DNA from: Pseudoflavitalea sp. G-6-1-2
GTDB taxonomy: Bacteria > Bacteroidota > Bacteroidia > Chitinophagales > Chitinophagaceae
Assembly: GCF_012927185.1 (NCBI RefSeq)
Contig: NZ_JABBGB010000003.1
Coordinates: 372,001 to 436,000, forward strand
DNA: 64,000 nt
Direction of reading: 5' to 3'
Shown here: one piece after another, positions 18,762 through 28,415 of the stretch
Position numbering within the stretch: position 1 is the stretch's first letter
Layout of the letters: every line of letters begins with the position of its first letter
The notes under the pieces: generated by a model
The model's database searches: none
What the model was told of the DNA's origin: nothing
What the model saw: the letters and a program-made list of their open reading frames with translations, nothing else
Made by a program: the position numbers and the translations under genes

Positions 18762-21700
18762 ATGTTTCAATCTTCTGATGCGGTTGCTCATGCAACTGCC
18801 ATTACCACTCTTTGCCTTCAGAAATGGCGGAGACTGATCTTAATCCTCCCGGTACTGATCTTTTCCAGCCTTGCATTGCAGGCACAGGAGGATATCACCA
18901 AACTCAGCAATCCGGTTAATCTCGAACAAAAGAAAATAACTGTTGCTTCGTTGCTGGATATGCTCGGACAGCAAACAGGCTATTCGTTTTTTTATGACAA
19001 AGATGAATTGAATGCATTCAAAAACCGGGACTGGAGTTTCAGAGAAACAACACTCGGCAAAGTATTGCATTCTCTGCAAAGCAGCCATAACATGGTTTTT
19101 AAATTGTCCGGGAAAAATATTGCAGTACGCGTAGAACGTCGTCTGGCGGCAGATTCCACGCTGCTGCCGGGAAGACTCGCAGGAACAATACTGGATGCTG
19201 AAACCGGCGAACCTGTAAATGGGGCCACCGTGCAGATAGGTACAAAAAACCTCATCAGCAATATTGATGGAGAGTTTCTCATCAATCTGCCTGCGGGCAA
19301 ACATTCGGTGCAGGTAAGCTTTGTAGGGTATGAAGCAAAAAAGATCGCTGAGATTCAAATTCATGGTGGGGCTACTTCTTCTGCAGAAATACTGCTAAAC
19401 AGATTGAAAGGAAACCTGTCTACCGTAACCGTTCGTACCAGCATCAAAAAAGATGGCGTCAATGCATTGCTGCTGAAACAGAAGAACAATGCAGCCATTT
19501 CCGATGGCATCAGCGCAGAACAGATCGGCCGTACACCGGATAAAAATATCGGAGAAGTGCTCAGGCGTGTGAGCGGCCTCTCTACCATGGACAATAAATA
19601 CGTGGTGGTGCGCGGACTGAGTGAGCGCTACAATGGTGCCATGCTCAACGGACAAACACTCCCGAGTACAGAGCTGAACAGAAAGAATTTCAATTACGAA
19701 ATGATCCCGGCCAATATGGTGGAGAATGTGATTGTAAACAAATCTATCACGCCAGACATGAGTGCCGAATTCGGTGGAGGACTGGTGCAGGTGAATACGA
19801 GATCTGTACCCACTTCGGATTTCTTTTCTGTAACAGGCGGCATGTCTGTGAATGAGAAAACCACCGGAAAAGTTTTTCTGTCTCAATTGCTCGATAATCG
19901 TTCTTATCTCGGTCTGATAACAGAAGACAGGAACCTGCTCGGAAAAGCAAAATGGAGTGGTTACAGAGCGCTGATCAAAGACGGAAGGCTGGAGCCTTTC
20001 GGCGATGAGGGAGCAAAATTCAAAAACAAAAATGACCTCACAAACAACTGGAGATTGTATAAGTATCGTCCGCTTCCATCAGTAAATATGCAGGTTTCCG
20101 GAGGGCGGGTGCTGGCGCTGGAAAAGAACCGGAGCCTTGGCCTGATGGCATCGGTGAGTTATCGCAACAACTGGCAGACGCAGGATGTACGCATGGGCAG
20201 AGACGGTTACGGGGGGAAGGATTCAACCGGTGACAATGCAGGTTTCGCGGGAACCCGTTACGGATTTACTTCCAATCTTTCAGGCATCGTACTCGCAGGA
20301 TACAGCTCACCCCACACCAAACTGAGCATTCAATCTCTGTATCTGGGTATGCTCGATCAACAGTTTACCTTGGGGCTTGGATTCAGAGATAATACAGGAA
20401 GATCAGTCGGATATTTCGATATTACCCAACAAACTTCCATGTGGCAGCATCAGCTGAAAGGCGAGCATCTGCTGAACAGAAAAGGGTTGAAACTAAGCTA
20501 TGCAGGCAGTTATCTTTTTCTCGACAAGGAGAAACCAGACAATCATATTTTCAACGCCAACTACATCGGAACCGGAAAAGATATTCCCGGAAAGGATGCC
20601 GATTTTACCATCAGTGCTCCCGAAGTTCGGGGAGGCAACGCCCTCCGCACCTGGAACAGAGCCTATGAAAAAAATCTTAGCTGGAATACCGATCTCACAG
20701 TACCATTCAATTTCAAATTGTTTTCGCTCCCTTTCGTCAATTCATTCAAAACAGGCTATGCCGGATGGCATAAAGACCGCCACTTTTTTATAGTGAATGT
20801 GAATTCCATCGGAGGAGGACCAAAAGGTGAAATGCCGTTGACTGAATATTTTGAGCCTCAGAACCTGACCGGGGCAGGTATCAGCAGATGGGGAGATGAG
20901 TTCCCCGGAAAAGGGCAACCTGGCAAAACCATACTGCATGCGGGCTACATGATGATAGATCAGAAGATCTCGAAAAAACTGAGACTGGTGTATGGCCTGC
21001 GTGGTGAATACCTGAACCTCAACTATGTGAATGTTGCCTTGCAAAAAAGATTTGAAAAAGAAAGCAAGGTGCTTGACTACTCTGAATTGTACAACAGAGA
21101 ACCTAACCTTAACTGGTTCCCTTCTTTGAATCTTACTTACTCTCTCACAAAGAGCATAAATCTGCGTTTTGCATATGCCAAAAGTATTGTGCGGCCCGAT
21201 GTAAGGGAAATGTCGTACTTCAAAGAATACGATTTTGAATTAGGAGGGTCCTATGGAGCCAATGATCAGGTTGTGTCTACTAAAATTCATCACTATGATC
21301 TCAGATTTGAATGGTATCCTTCAGCAGGCGAACTGATCTCCGTTTCTTACTTCTACAAAAAATTGCTGTACCCGATGGAGATCTTCGATCTGATAAACCA
21401 TGAATTTGAATTGAGGAACGATAAGGATGCCGTGAATCAGGGCATTGAAATCGAATTCAGAAAGTCATTTGCCTTCACAGGCGTAAAAGCATTGAAAGGG
21501 CTGACGCTTTTCGGCAACTTCACCAGGCTTTTTTCCAAAGTGAGACGGATGGGCAATGCATACGTCATAGGCGCTGATGGACGCATATCCCTTACAGAGG
21601 TAGTGGCCGAATCGGAGAACAGGCCACAGACGGGCGCTTCCAATTTCATTTATAATGCAGGCCTGTACTACGATATTTCTCCGCTTTCATTCTCCGCAAC

Positions 21701-22007
21701 CTGGAATTATATCACCAACCGTACATTCAGACCATCCAGCACCAATGCTTACTCATTGTTTGAACAGCCCGTTCAGTCGCTGGATGCACAGGTGAGTTGC
21801 AAGATGCTGAAAAAAAGAGGACTCCTGAAACTTAGTCTGAGCAACCTGCTCAACAGTTACTATATCGTTTACATGAATAATTATTTAGAGGATGGGTATA
21901 AAAATCCGTCTACCAAAGAATTGCTCTATCAGCGAGGCAGAGATCAGATCGATTATGAAGCAAAACCCGGCCGTTCTGCCAGCCTAACATTCACCTATAA
22001 CCTTTAA
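18762..22007 (+). CDS. TonB-dependent receptor with STN signalling domain
   Basis: This is a 1081-residue outer-membrane receptor. It has a signal peptide around residues 22-42 (RLILILPVLIFSSLALQAQ), an STN domain at about 50-125 (VASLLDMLGQQTGYSFFYDK) and a carboxypeptidase-like beta domain at about 135-215 (GTILDAETGEPVNGATV). The plug covers about 230-360 (DGISAEQIGRTPDKNIGEVL, VVVRGLSERYNGAMLNG), and a 22-strand barrel ends in SASLTFTYNL with the terminal aromatic residue near the end. The STN domain links it to the FecR and sigma factor upstream. No SusD gene follows; a small lipoprotein gene starts 8 bp downstream. The ligand is unknown. Confidence 0.92.
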   Translation: MFQSSDAVAHATAITTLCLQKWRRLILILPVLIFSSLALQAQEDITKLSNPVNLEQKKITVASLLDMLGQQTGYSFFYDKDELNAFKNRDWSFRETTLGKVLHSLQSSHNMVFKLSGKNIAVRVERRLAADSTLLPGRLAGTILDAETGEPVNGATVQIGTKNLISNIDGEFLINLPAGKHSVQVSFVGYEAKKIAEIQIHGGATSSAEILLNRLKGNLSTVTVRTSIKKDGVNALLLKQKNNAAISDGISAEQIGRTPDKNIGEVLRRVSGLSTMDNKYVVVRGLSERYNGAMLNGQTLPSTELNRKNFNYEMIPANMVENVIVNKSITPDMSAEFGGGLVQVNTRSVPTSDFFSVTGGMSVNEKTTGKVFLSQLLDNRSYLGLITEDRNLLGKAKWSGYRALIKDGRLEPFGDEGAKFKNKNDLTNNWRLYKYRPLPSVNMQVSGGRVLALEKNRSLGLMASVSYRNNWQTQDVRMGRDGYGGKDSTGDNAGFAGTRYGFTSNLSGIVLAGYSSPHTKLSIQSLYLGMLDQQFTLGLGFRDNTGRSVGYFDITQQTSMWQHQLKGEHLLNRKGLKLSYAGSYLFLDKEKPDNHIFNANYIGTGKDIPGKDADFTISAPEVRGGNALRTWNRAYEKNLSWNTDLTVPFNFKLFSLPFVNSFKTGYAGWHKDRHFFIVNVNSIGGGPKGEMPLTEYFEPQNLTGAGISRWGDEFPGKGQPGKTILHAGYMMIDQKISKKLRLVYGLRGEYLNLNYVNVALQKRFEKESKVLDYSELYNREPNLNWFPSLNLTYSLTKSINLRFAYAKSIVRPDVREMSYFKEYDFELGGSYGANDQVVSTKIHHYDLRFEWYPSAGELISVSYFYKKLLYPMEIFDLINHEFELRNDKDAVNQGIEIEFRKSFAFTGVKALKGLTLFGNFTRLFSKVRRMGNAYVIGADGRISLTEVVAESENRPQTGASNFIYNAGLYYDISPLSFSATWNYITNRTFRPSSTNAYSLFEQPVQSLDAQVSCKMLKKRGLLKLSLSNLLNSYYIVYMNNYLEDGYKNPSTKELLYQRGRDQIDYEAKPGRSASLTFTYNL

Positions 22008-22015
22008 TTGAGCAT

Positions 22016-22762
22016 ATGCGCAAAAACTATTTTGTAATGGCATCCTTGCTGATGCTGGTTGCCTGTTCTAAAAAAGAAGCTATCACTGAAAGAACTTATT
22101 ATGCGGAAGTATCTGTGGCAGTTTCCAATCTTCCCGGTACTCCAGAGACCGATATTTATCTCGATGGTGTGTTTGTAAAAACAGTGAAGCCGGGACAGGA
22201 TTACCCTTCCAACTCTGCTAAAGTTGTTGCGGGTTCAAAGAGCAAGCTGAGCCTGTACAGTGCAGGTACAAAGAACCTGATCGCAGATTCTGTGATCGAC
22301 ATATCAAAGAATACACTGGTAAAGGTAAACGCCGTAAACTGCGAACAGCTTGGATTTAAGGGATGGCTTACCACTACGAAAGTGCCTGATGATATCATGT
22401 CTATGCAGTTGTTTGACAATCTTCCTGAGAAATATCCGCCGGTATTGGAAATGCATATTTTTCTGGCTGACCCAATAACCATCGAAACAGCTGAAACAGG
22501 GATTGTTCTGCAGAATTTTACCCGCAACAAACTGCATCCAACCCGACTGGATCTTCCGGTGAAATATAATCCGGATGGAAAAACAATGCTTTATGTATGC
22601 AAATTAAAAGTTCCCGGCAGCAATGAATGGATTTTGAATGAAGGGCTTGGTTTGGACATCATTCCGCTTACATGGAGCGATGGCACCAATGAAGGGAAAT
22701 TCGGTATTTACTCTATAGTGGATGAACAAGATTATCTGCGTGCAGATCCTACCTATCTCTAA
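22016..22762 (+). CDS. Lipoprotein partner of the TonB receptor, unknown family
   Basis: This 248-residue lipoprotein has a signal (MASLLMLVACSKKE, Cys at residue 17). The first half has an Ig-like look resembling DUF4397 (VSNLPGTPETDIYLDGVFVKTV). The second half is unassigned. The gene starts 8 bp after the receptor gene, so it is cotranscribed and probably forms a surface or periplasmic accessory of the receptor, in the position where SusD would stand. Confidence 0.7.
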   Translation: MRKNYFVMASLLMLVACSKKEAITERTYYAEVSVAVSNLPGTPETDIYLDGVFVKTVKPGQDYPSNSAKVVAGSKSKLSLYSAGTKNLIADSVIDISKNTLVKVNAVNCEQLGFKGWLTTTKVPDDIMSMQLFDNLPEKYPPVLEMHIFLADPITIETAETGIVLQNFTRNKLHPTRLDLPVKYNPDGKTMLYVCKLKVPGSNEWILNEGLGLDIIPLTWSDGTNEGKFGIYSIVDEQDYLRADPTYL

Positions 22763-22794
22763 ACAAAAGAAGTAAAACACAACAGCAGAAAGTA

Positions 22795-22825
22795 AGAGCA
22801 GCATCCGGGCGTTGGATGTTGCTCT
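22795..22825. terminator. Hairpin terminator after the receptor operon
   Basis: AGAGCAGCATCC, a short loop, then GGATGTTGCTCT followed by TTCTT. It lies between the convergent ends of the lipoprotein gene and pncB and may serve both. Confidence 0.7.
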
Positions 22826-22828
22826 TTC

Positions 22829-24241
22829 TTATTGAGGTTTTTGTGCGTTGATCATCTGATCGCGCAGCTCCATCAGATTTTTACTGATACTCGTTTTGTA
22901 TACATGCGGATTTTCAAATCTTTTGTATTCTGCAGGAAGCAATGCCAGCCTCTCTTTGCAATACGCTGCGCTTTCTGCGATGGAAGATGATGGAATGAGT
23001 TGCTTCCCATACTCCATTACTTTCTTCAGCAATGGTTCCTGCCTGAGATCGGCTACCGGCAAAGATTTGCCGGGTTCGAACGGATGATAGATCATAGGCA
23101 CCTGCATTTCCCCATCGAGTACAATGGCGTCGGCTCCGAAGAAATGTCCCTGTTCATCGAGCACTCTGTTCACCTGTTTGATGCCGGGCAGCGTTGCTTT
23201 CTGCAATGTTTCGGAGATCTTCATTCGTGGTTTTCCTTCGGCCATGCTCAGTTTGAAAACGCCATCGAGTGCGGCATCGGGAGCGCCGGTAACCAGGCTG
23301 GTGCCAACACCAAAGACATCGATCGGGGCGCCTTGCTCCAGCAGGCTTTTGATTACGTACTCATCGAGTTGATTGCTGGCAACTATTTTCACATACTGTA
23401 ATCCTGCCTGATCGAGCATAGCTCTGGATTTGCGGGAGAGATAGGCAAGGTCTCCGCTGTCGAGCCGAACGCCGGAAAGCTTTTGCCCGCGTTGCTCCAT
23501 TTCTTTAGCAACAATGATGGCATTGGGAATGCCACTCTGCAAAGTATTGTAGGTGTCTGCGAGAAAAATGCATCCGGCGGGTCTCGATCTGGCGAATGCG
23601 CGGAATGCTTCCAGCTCGGAATCATATCCTGTTACAAAGGCATGGGCCATAGTTCCTGTGGCAGTCAGGTTGAATACCTGTGCTGCGTATACATTGCTGG
23701 TGCTGTCGAATCCGCCGATGGCGGCAGCTTTGCTGGCGAGTAGTCCACCAAGGCCCTGTGCGCGGCGCAAACCCAATTCGCTGAGAATGCGATTGCCTGC
23801 AACATAGCGCATACGCGAAGCTTTTGTGGCAATCAGCGATTCGAAGTTGAGCAGATTGAGCAACAGCGTTTCTGCCAGCTGTGCTTCGAACCAATTGCCT
23901 TCCACACGAATGATGGGGCAGTAAGGAAATACGATCTCACCTTCCTTTACCGAATAAATGGTTCCTGTAAACCGGAAATTTTCGAGATACTCAATAAAGG
24001 ATGCATTGAAGTTCTGGGAGCGGAGATAAGTGATGTCGTCTTTAGTGAAATGCAGTGTCTGCAATGCTTCCAGCAGATCCGACAATCCGGCGAATACCAC
24101 ATATCCACCTTTGGAAGGAACTTTTCTGAAGAAGTAATCGAAGGCTACTGGCATCTGGTGCCGCTTCTCCAGAAAATTCACTTCTCCCATGGTAAGCTGG
24201 TACAGATCTGTATAACTGCCGCTGATAGAAAATGAAAGCAT
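22829..24241 (-). CDS. pncB: Nicotinate phosphoribosyltransferase
   Basis: This 470-residue cytoplasmic enzyme of NAD salvage joins nicotinate and PRPP to give nicotinate mononucleotide, with ATP hydrolysis. The N-terminal 'LYQLTMGEVNFLEK' with 'AFDYFFRKVP', the central 'RRAQGLGG', 'GTMAHAFVTGYDSE' (the conserved histidine region) and 'VRLDSGDLAYLSRKSR' are family motifs. The length matches long-form PncB. It has its own terminator and no operon partner; ric lies 69 bp upstream on the same strand. Confidence 0.93.
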   Translation of the reverse strand: MLSFSISGSYTDLYQLTMGEVNFLEKRHQMPVAFDYFFRKVPSKGGYVVFAGLSDLLEALQTLHFTKDDITYLRSQNFNASFIEYLENFRFTGTIYSVKEGEIVFPYCPIIRVEGNWFEAQLAETLLLNLLNFESLIATKASRMRYVAGNRILSELGLRRAQGLGGLLASKAAAIGGFDSTSNVYAAQVFNLTATGTMAHAFVTGYDSELEAFRAFARSRPAGCIFLADTYNTLQSGIPNAIIVAKEMEQRGQKLSGVRLDSGDLAYLSRKSRAMLDQAGLQYVKIVASNQLDEYVIKSLLEQGAPIDVFGVGTSLVTGAPDAALDGVFKLSMAEGKPRMKISETLQKATLPGIKQVNRVLDEQGHFFGADAIVLDGEMQVPMIYHPFEPGKSLPVADLRQEPLLKKVMEYGKQLIPSSSIAESAAYCKERLALLPAEYKRFENPHVYKTSISKNLMELRDQMINAQKPQ

Positions 24242-24310
24242 GCCGGATGATTTAGTACAATAATTATGATGGCTATCAGGTCCGGGGCTATGCTACTAAA
24301 GTTACGGTTT

Positions 24311-25060
24311 TTATTTTCCCAGCAAGCTGTTCTCGATGGCAATGGCGCGTGGGAAAAGTATTTCATTTTCCAGACGCATATGTTGCACCAGATCCTGATC
24401 TAGCTCCTGCAATTTGAGCACGCTCACACGATGGCTTACACAGGCATCTTCAGGAGTGGTGTAATTGTTGGTGAGCCTTCGGAAGTTTAGCAATAATTGT
24501 TCTGTTTGCTGATGCTCTTCTTCCATCTTTGCAGCGATGGGCTTGCGCAGTGTGCGAACCAGCAGTTCCGCATAAGGCTCTTTCCCATTATGAGCACGGT
24601 TGAGCCGTTTGATGTAAGGGAAAATCACTTCTTCTTCCTGCTTCAGATGCTCCGGCATTTGTTTGTACAGTTTCATAAAATGCACCAGCAGCTCATCGAG
24701 TTCGGGATATTTTAGGCGGTGGCCTGCAACAAATTTAGTGAGATGATCGTGCAGAGAAGGCAGCGCCTGTTTCATGTAAGCATGATGAACATGCACGAGG
24801 TAATCGGCAAGGAAGTCGATCGGCCAATCATTAAAGTTTAGTGTGGGGGGCAGGAGAATGCGGCGGGTAGCGGTTTCCAGATCCTGCATCACCATTTCGG
24901 TGCTTACACCTCTGGCTTCGCAGGCCACCTGCAAGGGCCACCTCCCGCCACAGCAGAAATCGATATTATACTTCAGCAATACGTCTGCCGTGCGGTAATC
25001 TCCGTTCACAATTTCGGTAACGGGCATTTGCTCATTCAGCTTCAGGAACTGTTCTGTCAT
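24311..25060 (-). CDS. ric: Iron-sulfur cluster repair di-iron protein (ScdA/YtfE/RIC)
   Basis: This 249-residue protein has the ScdA_N domain at residues 10-65 with the hallmark DFCCGG. A hemerythrin-like four-helix domain covers about 85-245 and supplies the His/Glu di-iron ligands (HVHHAYMKQ, HFMKLYKQMPEHLKQEEEVIFPYI, MEEEHQQ, HMRLENEILFP). RIC proteins repair iron-sulfur clusters damaged by nitric oxide or oxidants and are commonly under FNR-type or NO-responsive control. A perfect CTGAT-N4-ATCAG palindrome lies 65-78 bp upstream of the start. It is shared with the divergent histidine kinase gene and identical to the one before the cbb3 operon. Confidence 0.93.
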   Translation of the reverse strand: MTEQFLKLNEQMPVTEIVNGDYRTADVLLKYNIDFCCGGRWPLQVACEARGVSTEMVMQDLETATRRILLPPTLNFNDWPIDFLADYLVHVHHAYMKQALPSLHDHLTKFVAGHRLKYPELDELLVHFMKLYKQMPEHLKQEEEVIFPYIKRLNRAHNGKEPYAELLVRTLRKPIAAKMEEEHQQTEQLLLNFRRLTNNYTTPEDACVSHRVSVLKLQELDQDLVQHMRLENEILFPRAIAIENSLLGK

Positions 25061-25124
25061 ACTTTATTTCGTTGAAACCACTTTGAATAGGCGGGCAAGT
25101 TAGATTGGCGCAGCAACAAAAAAA

Positions 25125-25138
25125 CTGATTAAAATCAG
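25125..25138. promoter_or_regulatory. FNR-like operator, CTGAT-TAAA-ATCAG
   Basis: A perfect 14-bp palindrome in the ric / histidine-kinase intergenic region. The same sequence in the other orientation is at 34062-34075. Its centre lies exactly 55 bp from a -7-like element for the kinase (25183-25190) and 33 bp from a TAACTTGC element on the ric side (25095-25102). Confidence 0.75.
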
Positions 25139-25182
25139 GTGATCGGCTTTATTTTTTCAGACGTTATACAACCGATACTTTG

Positions 25183-25190
25183 TAAATTTT
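25183..25190 (+). promoter_or_regulatory. -7-like promoter element of the histidine kinase gene
   Basis: TAAATTTT matches the Bacteroidota -7 consensus TAnnTTTG in all but the last base. It lies 17 bp before the start codon and 55 bp from the palindrome centre, the same spacing as at the two cco promoters. Confidence 0.5.
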
Positions 25191-25206
25191 ACTATAATTT
25201 GCCTGG

Positions 25207-26766
25207 ATGTTCAAAGAAAAAGCGCTCAATGTGCTGCTGTTCTGTTCGGTTCTGACGGTTTGTACGGCAGTGCTGCAGTTCATATATCCCGATGTGGGTT
25301 ATCTCTATGGAGGATTGGTGGCAGCAACACTGCTCACTGTTTTTCTGCAGAATGATAACCTCACCAAATTGTTTGGTGTGATCAGTCTGGCGCTGATCGG
25401 CCTGTCTGCTTTCTATCCGCACGAAGCAACTGGTGGACAACTGTTGCTGCTGCAACTGATCTTTCAGGCCATCATAATATTGCTTACCATGATTGCCGTG
25501 ATCTATATCAAAAAGATCTACGGATCATTGGAGAACGATCAGCAACAGGTGAAAGCGCTTTTCGATAATGCTACGGAAGGCATCATTCTCACCAATCAGA
25601 AAGGGGAGATTGTGCTGATCAATCCTGCTGCATTGCAATTGTTCGGGTACCAGCGCGAAGAGCTGCTGGGGCATTCCGTTGAAAAGCTGATCCCTGGCCG
25701 ATTCCATCATGTGCATACCGGTTATCGCGAAGGCTTTTACAAAAAGCCCGGCAACAGAAGAATGGGCCATGGCCGCGATCTCTTTGCGAAAACAAAAACC
25801 GGAGAGGAATTTCCTGTTGAAGTGAGTCTCAGTTTCTACAAACAGAAAAATGAATTCTTTGTAATTGCTTTTCTGGTAGACATCACGCAACGTAAAGAAG
25901 CCGAGCGCCACATGGTGGAGCAGAAAGAACAACTGGAGCGCGTAACAGAAGAGATCCGCCGCCTCAACGCAGATCTCGAAAACAAAGTGGAGGAAAGAAC
26001 AGTGATATTGAAAGATGCCTTACAGGAACTGGAACGCTCACAAAAGAATCTCCACGAAGCGCTCAATAAAGAAAAAGAACTGAATGAGATCAAGAGCCGG
26101 TTTGTGTCCATGGCTTCGCATGAGTTCCGCACGCCGCTCAGTACTGTACTCTCATCCGCCGCACTGATCGGAAAATACACGCATACCGAAGATCAGGAGA
26201 AACGGGATAAACATATCAAACGCATCCGCGACTCCGTAAAACATCTCAATGATCTGCTGGAAGATTTCCTCTCTCTGGGCAAACTCGAAGAAGGCAAAGT
26301 GCAAACAAGCATCAGCGTAGTAGATCTGAAGGATTTTCTCGAAGAAACGGTAGAAGAAATGAAACCAGTACTCAAACCAGGGCAGGAGATTGAAGTGAAA
26401 TGCACTGGTGATGATCTCTTCAACACAGATAAAAAACTGCTGAAAAATATTCTTATCAACCTGCTCAGCAATGCTGCGAAATTTTCTCCTGAAGACGGGC
26501 AGATACATATTGTTGCAAACAATAATCAGAACCAGCTTACGCTATCTGTACAGGATAAGGGGATAGGCATTGCAGAAGAAGATCAGCACCATATGTTCAC
26601 CAGTTTCTTCCGCGGCAGAAATGTGGTGAATATTCAGGGAACCGGACTGGGACTGCATATTGTAAAACGATATGTAGATCTGATCGATGGTAATATCAGT
26701 CTGCAAAGCAGGCTGGGAGAAGGAACCACCATTACTGTTGAATTACCCGATCTCAGAGATCGTTAG
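25207..26766 (+). CDS. Membrane-bound PAS sensor histidine kinase
   Basis: This 519-residue kinase has about four membrane helices at residues 5-100, a PAS domain at about 113-235 (LFDNATEGIILTNQKGEIVLIN) and a coiled coil at 236-295. The HisKA H-box is SMASHEFRTPLST with the phosphorylated His near residue 305. The HATPase domain has N-box ILINLLSNAAKF, G1 DKGIGIAEED and G2 GTGLGLHIVKR. No response regulator gene is adjacent. The nearest is the REC-CRP protein at 36607, which shares candidate operators with this gene. I infer, without proof, that the two form a pair. The stop overlaps the stop of the next, convergent gene. Confidence 0.92.
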   Translation: MFKEKALNVLLFCSVLTVCTAVLQFIYPDVGYLYGGLVAATLLTVFLQNDNLTKLFGVISLALIGLSAFYPHEATGGQLLLLQLIFQAIIILLTMIAVIYIKKIYGSLENDQQQVKALFDNATEGIILTNQKGEIVLINPAALQLFGYQREELLGHSVEKLIPGRFHHVHTGYREGFYKKPGNRRMGHGRDLFAKTKTGEEFPVEVSLSFYKQKNEFFVIAFLVDITQRKEAERHMVEQKEQLERVTEEIRRLNADLENKVEERTVILKDALQELERSQKNLHEALNKEKELNEIKSRFVSMASHEFRTPLSTVLSSAALIGKYTHTEDQEKRDKHIKRIRDSVKHLNDLLEDFLSLGKLEEGKVQTSISVVDLKDFLEETVEEMKPVLKPGQEIEVKCTGDDLFNTDKKLLKNILINLLSNAAKFSPEDGQIHIVANNNQNQLTLSVQDKGIGIAEEDQHHMFTSFFRGRNVVNIQGTGLGLHIVKRYVDLIDGNISLQSRLGEGTTITVELPDLRDR

Positions 26767-27068
26767 CCCTCTACAGCATCCACAAAAAGAATAATGAATA
26801 CGAGCAGGTTCAACGCTGCGAGTACATTGAAGACTTTCCATTTTTTGATTGCAGCGAAAAACAATGTCAGTACATTCAATGAAAGATAGCTGGCTGTGAA
26901 AATAATATAGGTTCTCCAGCTGCTGTAAATGAAGTTGGGACCGGAAGCCTCTGCCTCGAAAGGAAATGCGGCGGGATCATCGATGCTCTCTAACAGTTCA
27001 TATACATTGAGCAATAAGATAACACTGATGAAGGCTATTATTGTGATCTGCAGCCACTGAGGAAGCAT
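26763..27068 (-). CDS. Small membrane protein, unknown
   Basis: This 101-residue protein has three predicted helices (residues 8-26, 50-72, 78-98) and no recognised family. The final codons overlap those of the histidine kinase gene on the other strand (TAG and TAA share bases 26764-26765). Spacing and composition look like a real gene, but nothing indicates its role. Confidence 0.6.
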   Translation of the reverse strand: MLPQWLQITIIAFISVILLLNVYELLESIDDPAAFPFEAEASGPNFIYSSWRTYIIFTASYLSLNVLTLFFAAIKKWKVFNVLAALNLLVFIILFVDAVEG

Positions 27069-27242
27069 AGGTAAAGTTTAATCGATAAATAGGTGTTTTT
27101 CGGGTTATAGTTGATCAAATATGAATGTAGGAAGGAAGTAATTGGCAGCCAATTAACCAGCGATACTTTAACAAAATGTGAACAGCAGTAATAGCTGATA
27201 TTGAAATTTGAAGAGCTGTTCAACTATTTGTAGATTTATGAT

Positions 27243-27683
27243 ATGGCCCATCCTGTAAGGGTTGATAAAATTCATCCTACAATAATTGCTTCGATCATCG
27301 TAGTGGTAATGATCTTTATTGTGTATGCTGTATTGAGTGTCGACTCCAGCGGGTTCCCGGGAAAAATAACTCATATCAGTAATATCAGAGAACTGAGTTC
27401 CGATCGGCGTTCTGATATGCGCATCACCGACTCTGCAGCTATTAAGAGGTTTATGACTGTTTTGCTGAACTCGAAAACAAAACGGATAAATTCAAGATAT
27501 TTTCCGGAAAGCACCCTGAGTTTCATCATGAAGTCAGGAGATACTGTATATGTAAGTGTAGGGAAGGATTTTAACAACCGGAGATTGATCAGTTCAGGAG
27601 GCAGATACTATGCGAGCGATTCTTTTTTTCTGTTATATGACAGCTTCATGAAAAATTCAGCAGATACCACAACACTCAATTGA
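27243..27683 (+). CDS. Single-pass membrane-anchored protein, unknown
   Basis: This 146-residue protein has one N-terminal membrane helix (about residues 13-35, IIASIIVVVMIFIVYAVLSV) and a soluble, probably periplasmic, part. No family was recognised. Its TGA stop and the stop of the convergent SafE-like gene share the palindrome TGATCA at 27681-27686 with no spacer. Confidence 0.6.
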   Translation: MAHPVRVDKIHPTIIASIIVVVMIFIVYAVLSVDSSGFPGKITHISNIRELSSDRRSDMRITDSAAIKRFMTVLLNSKTKRINSRYFPESTLSFIMKSGDTVYVSVGKDFNNRRLISSGGRYYASDSFFLLYDSFMKNSADTTTLN

Positions 27684-28388
27684 TCAGTGGCATGAAACAG
27701 CTGTCCCCGGCGCATCTGCGAGCACCGGACTGATAAACGGAATTCCTAAATTCATTCCTCTAAGGATAAGTATCACACCCATCGCAGCCACTACAAAAGG
27801 CACCAGCTTTCTGAATTGTGTTCTCAGATCCATACTGATACGAATGCCAAACCAGCTGAGTAAGAACATAGCTGGAAAAGTTCCTATACCGAACATAGTC
27901 ATAAACATAACACTATGCGCTGTATCGGTTGTACTCAGCGCTCCGATCACGGCGAGGTAAACCATGCCACAGGGAAGCAATCCATTCAACATGCCGAGGA
28001 GCAAATATGAAAATGTATTTGTTTGACGAAGCACCCGGCCCATCAGCTGCTGCAACGGACTGAACCAGGCCTGCACCCATGCTGGGTATCCCTTGCTGCG
28101 TCCCATAAAAAAATACACAGCAATAACCAGCATGATGCTGCCGGTGATGATGGAGAACCATTGCTGCAACCCGGCGAGATGCAATGTTCTGCCTGCAATC
28201 CCAAACAATAAACCCAGCAAAGCATAAGTGAGAATCCTTCCGGAATGATACAACAATATCGATAACAGCTGAAGCGGTTTACTGAGATGATGTATAGGCA
28301 ATGCCATAGCAAGCGGGCCACACATGCCTACGCAATGCGCACTGCTCATTAATCCCAGTAAACCACCTGCTGTTATCAGTTGCCACAT
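27684..28388 (-). CDS. Sulfite exporter TauE/SafE-family protein of the cbb3 cluster
   Basis: This 234-residue inner-membrane protein has six helices. The N-terminal 'GLMSSAHCVGMCGPLAMALP' and central 'GLLPCGMVYLAVIGAL' are the two Cys/Pro-containing signatures of the cytochrome-biogenesis/SafE (DsbD-like) family found at the end of many Bacteroidota cco operons. There it is thought to help copper or thiol delivery for oxidase maturation. It is the last gene of the minus-strand operon, 27 bp after fixH. Confidence 0.85.
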   Translation of the reverse strand: MWQLITAGGLLGLMSSAHCVGMCGPLAMALPIHHLSKPLQLLSILLYHSGRILTYALLGLLFGIAGRTLHLAGLQQWFSIITGSIMLVIAVYFFMGRSKGYPAWVQAWFSPLQQLMGRVLRQTNTFSYLLLGMLNGLLPCGMVYLAVIGALSTTDTAHSVMFMTMFGIGTFPAMFLLSWFGIRISMDLRTQFRKLVPFVVAAMGVILILRGMNLGIPFISPVLADAPGTAVSCH

Positions 28389-28415
28389 AATGGGTGAGAT
28401 TTGCGTAAGGGGGTA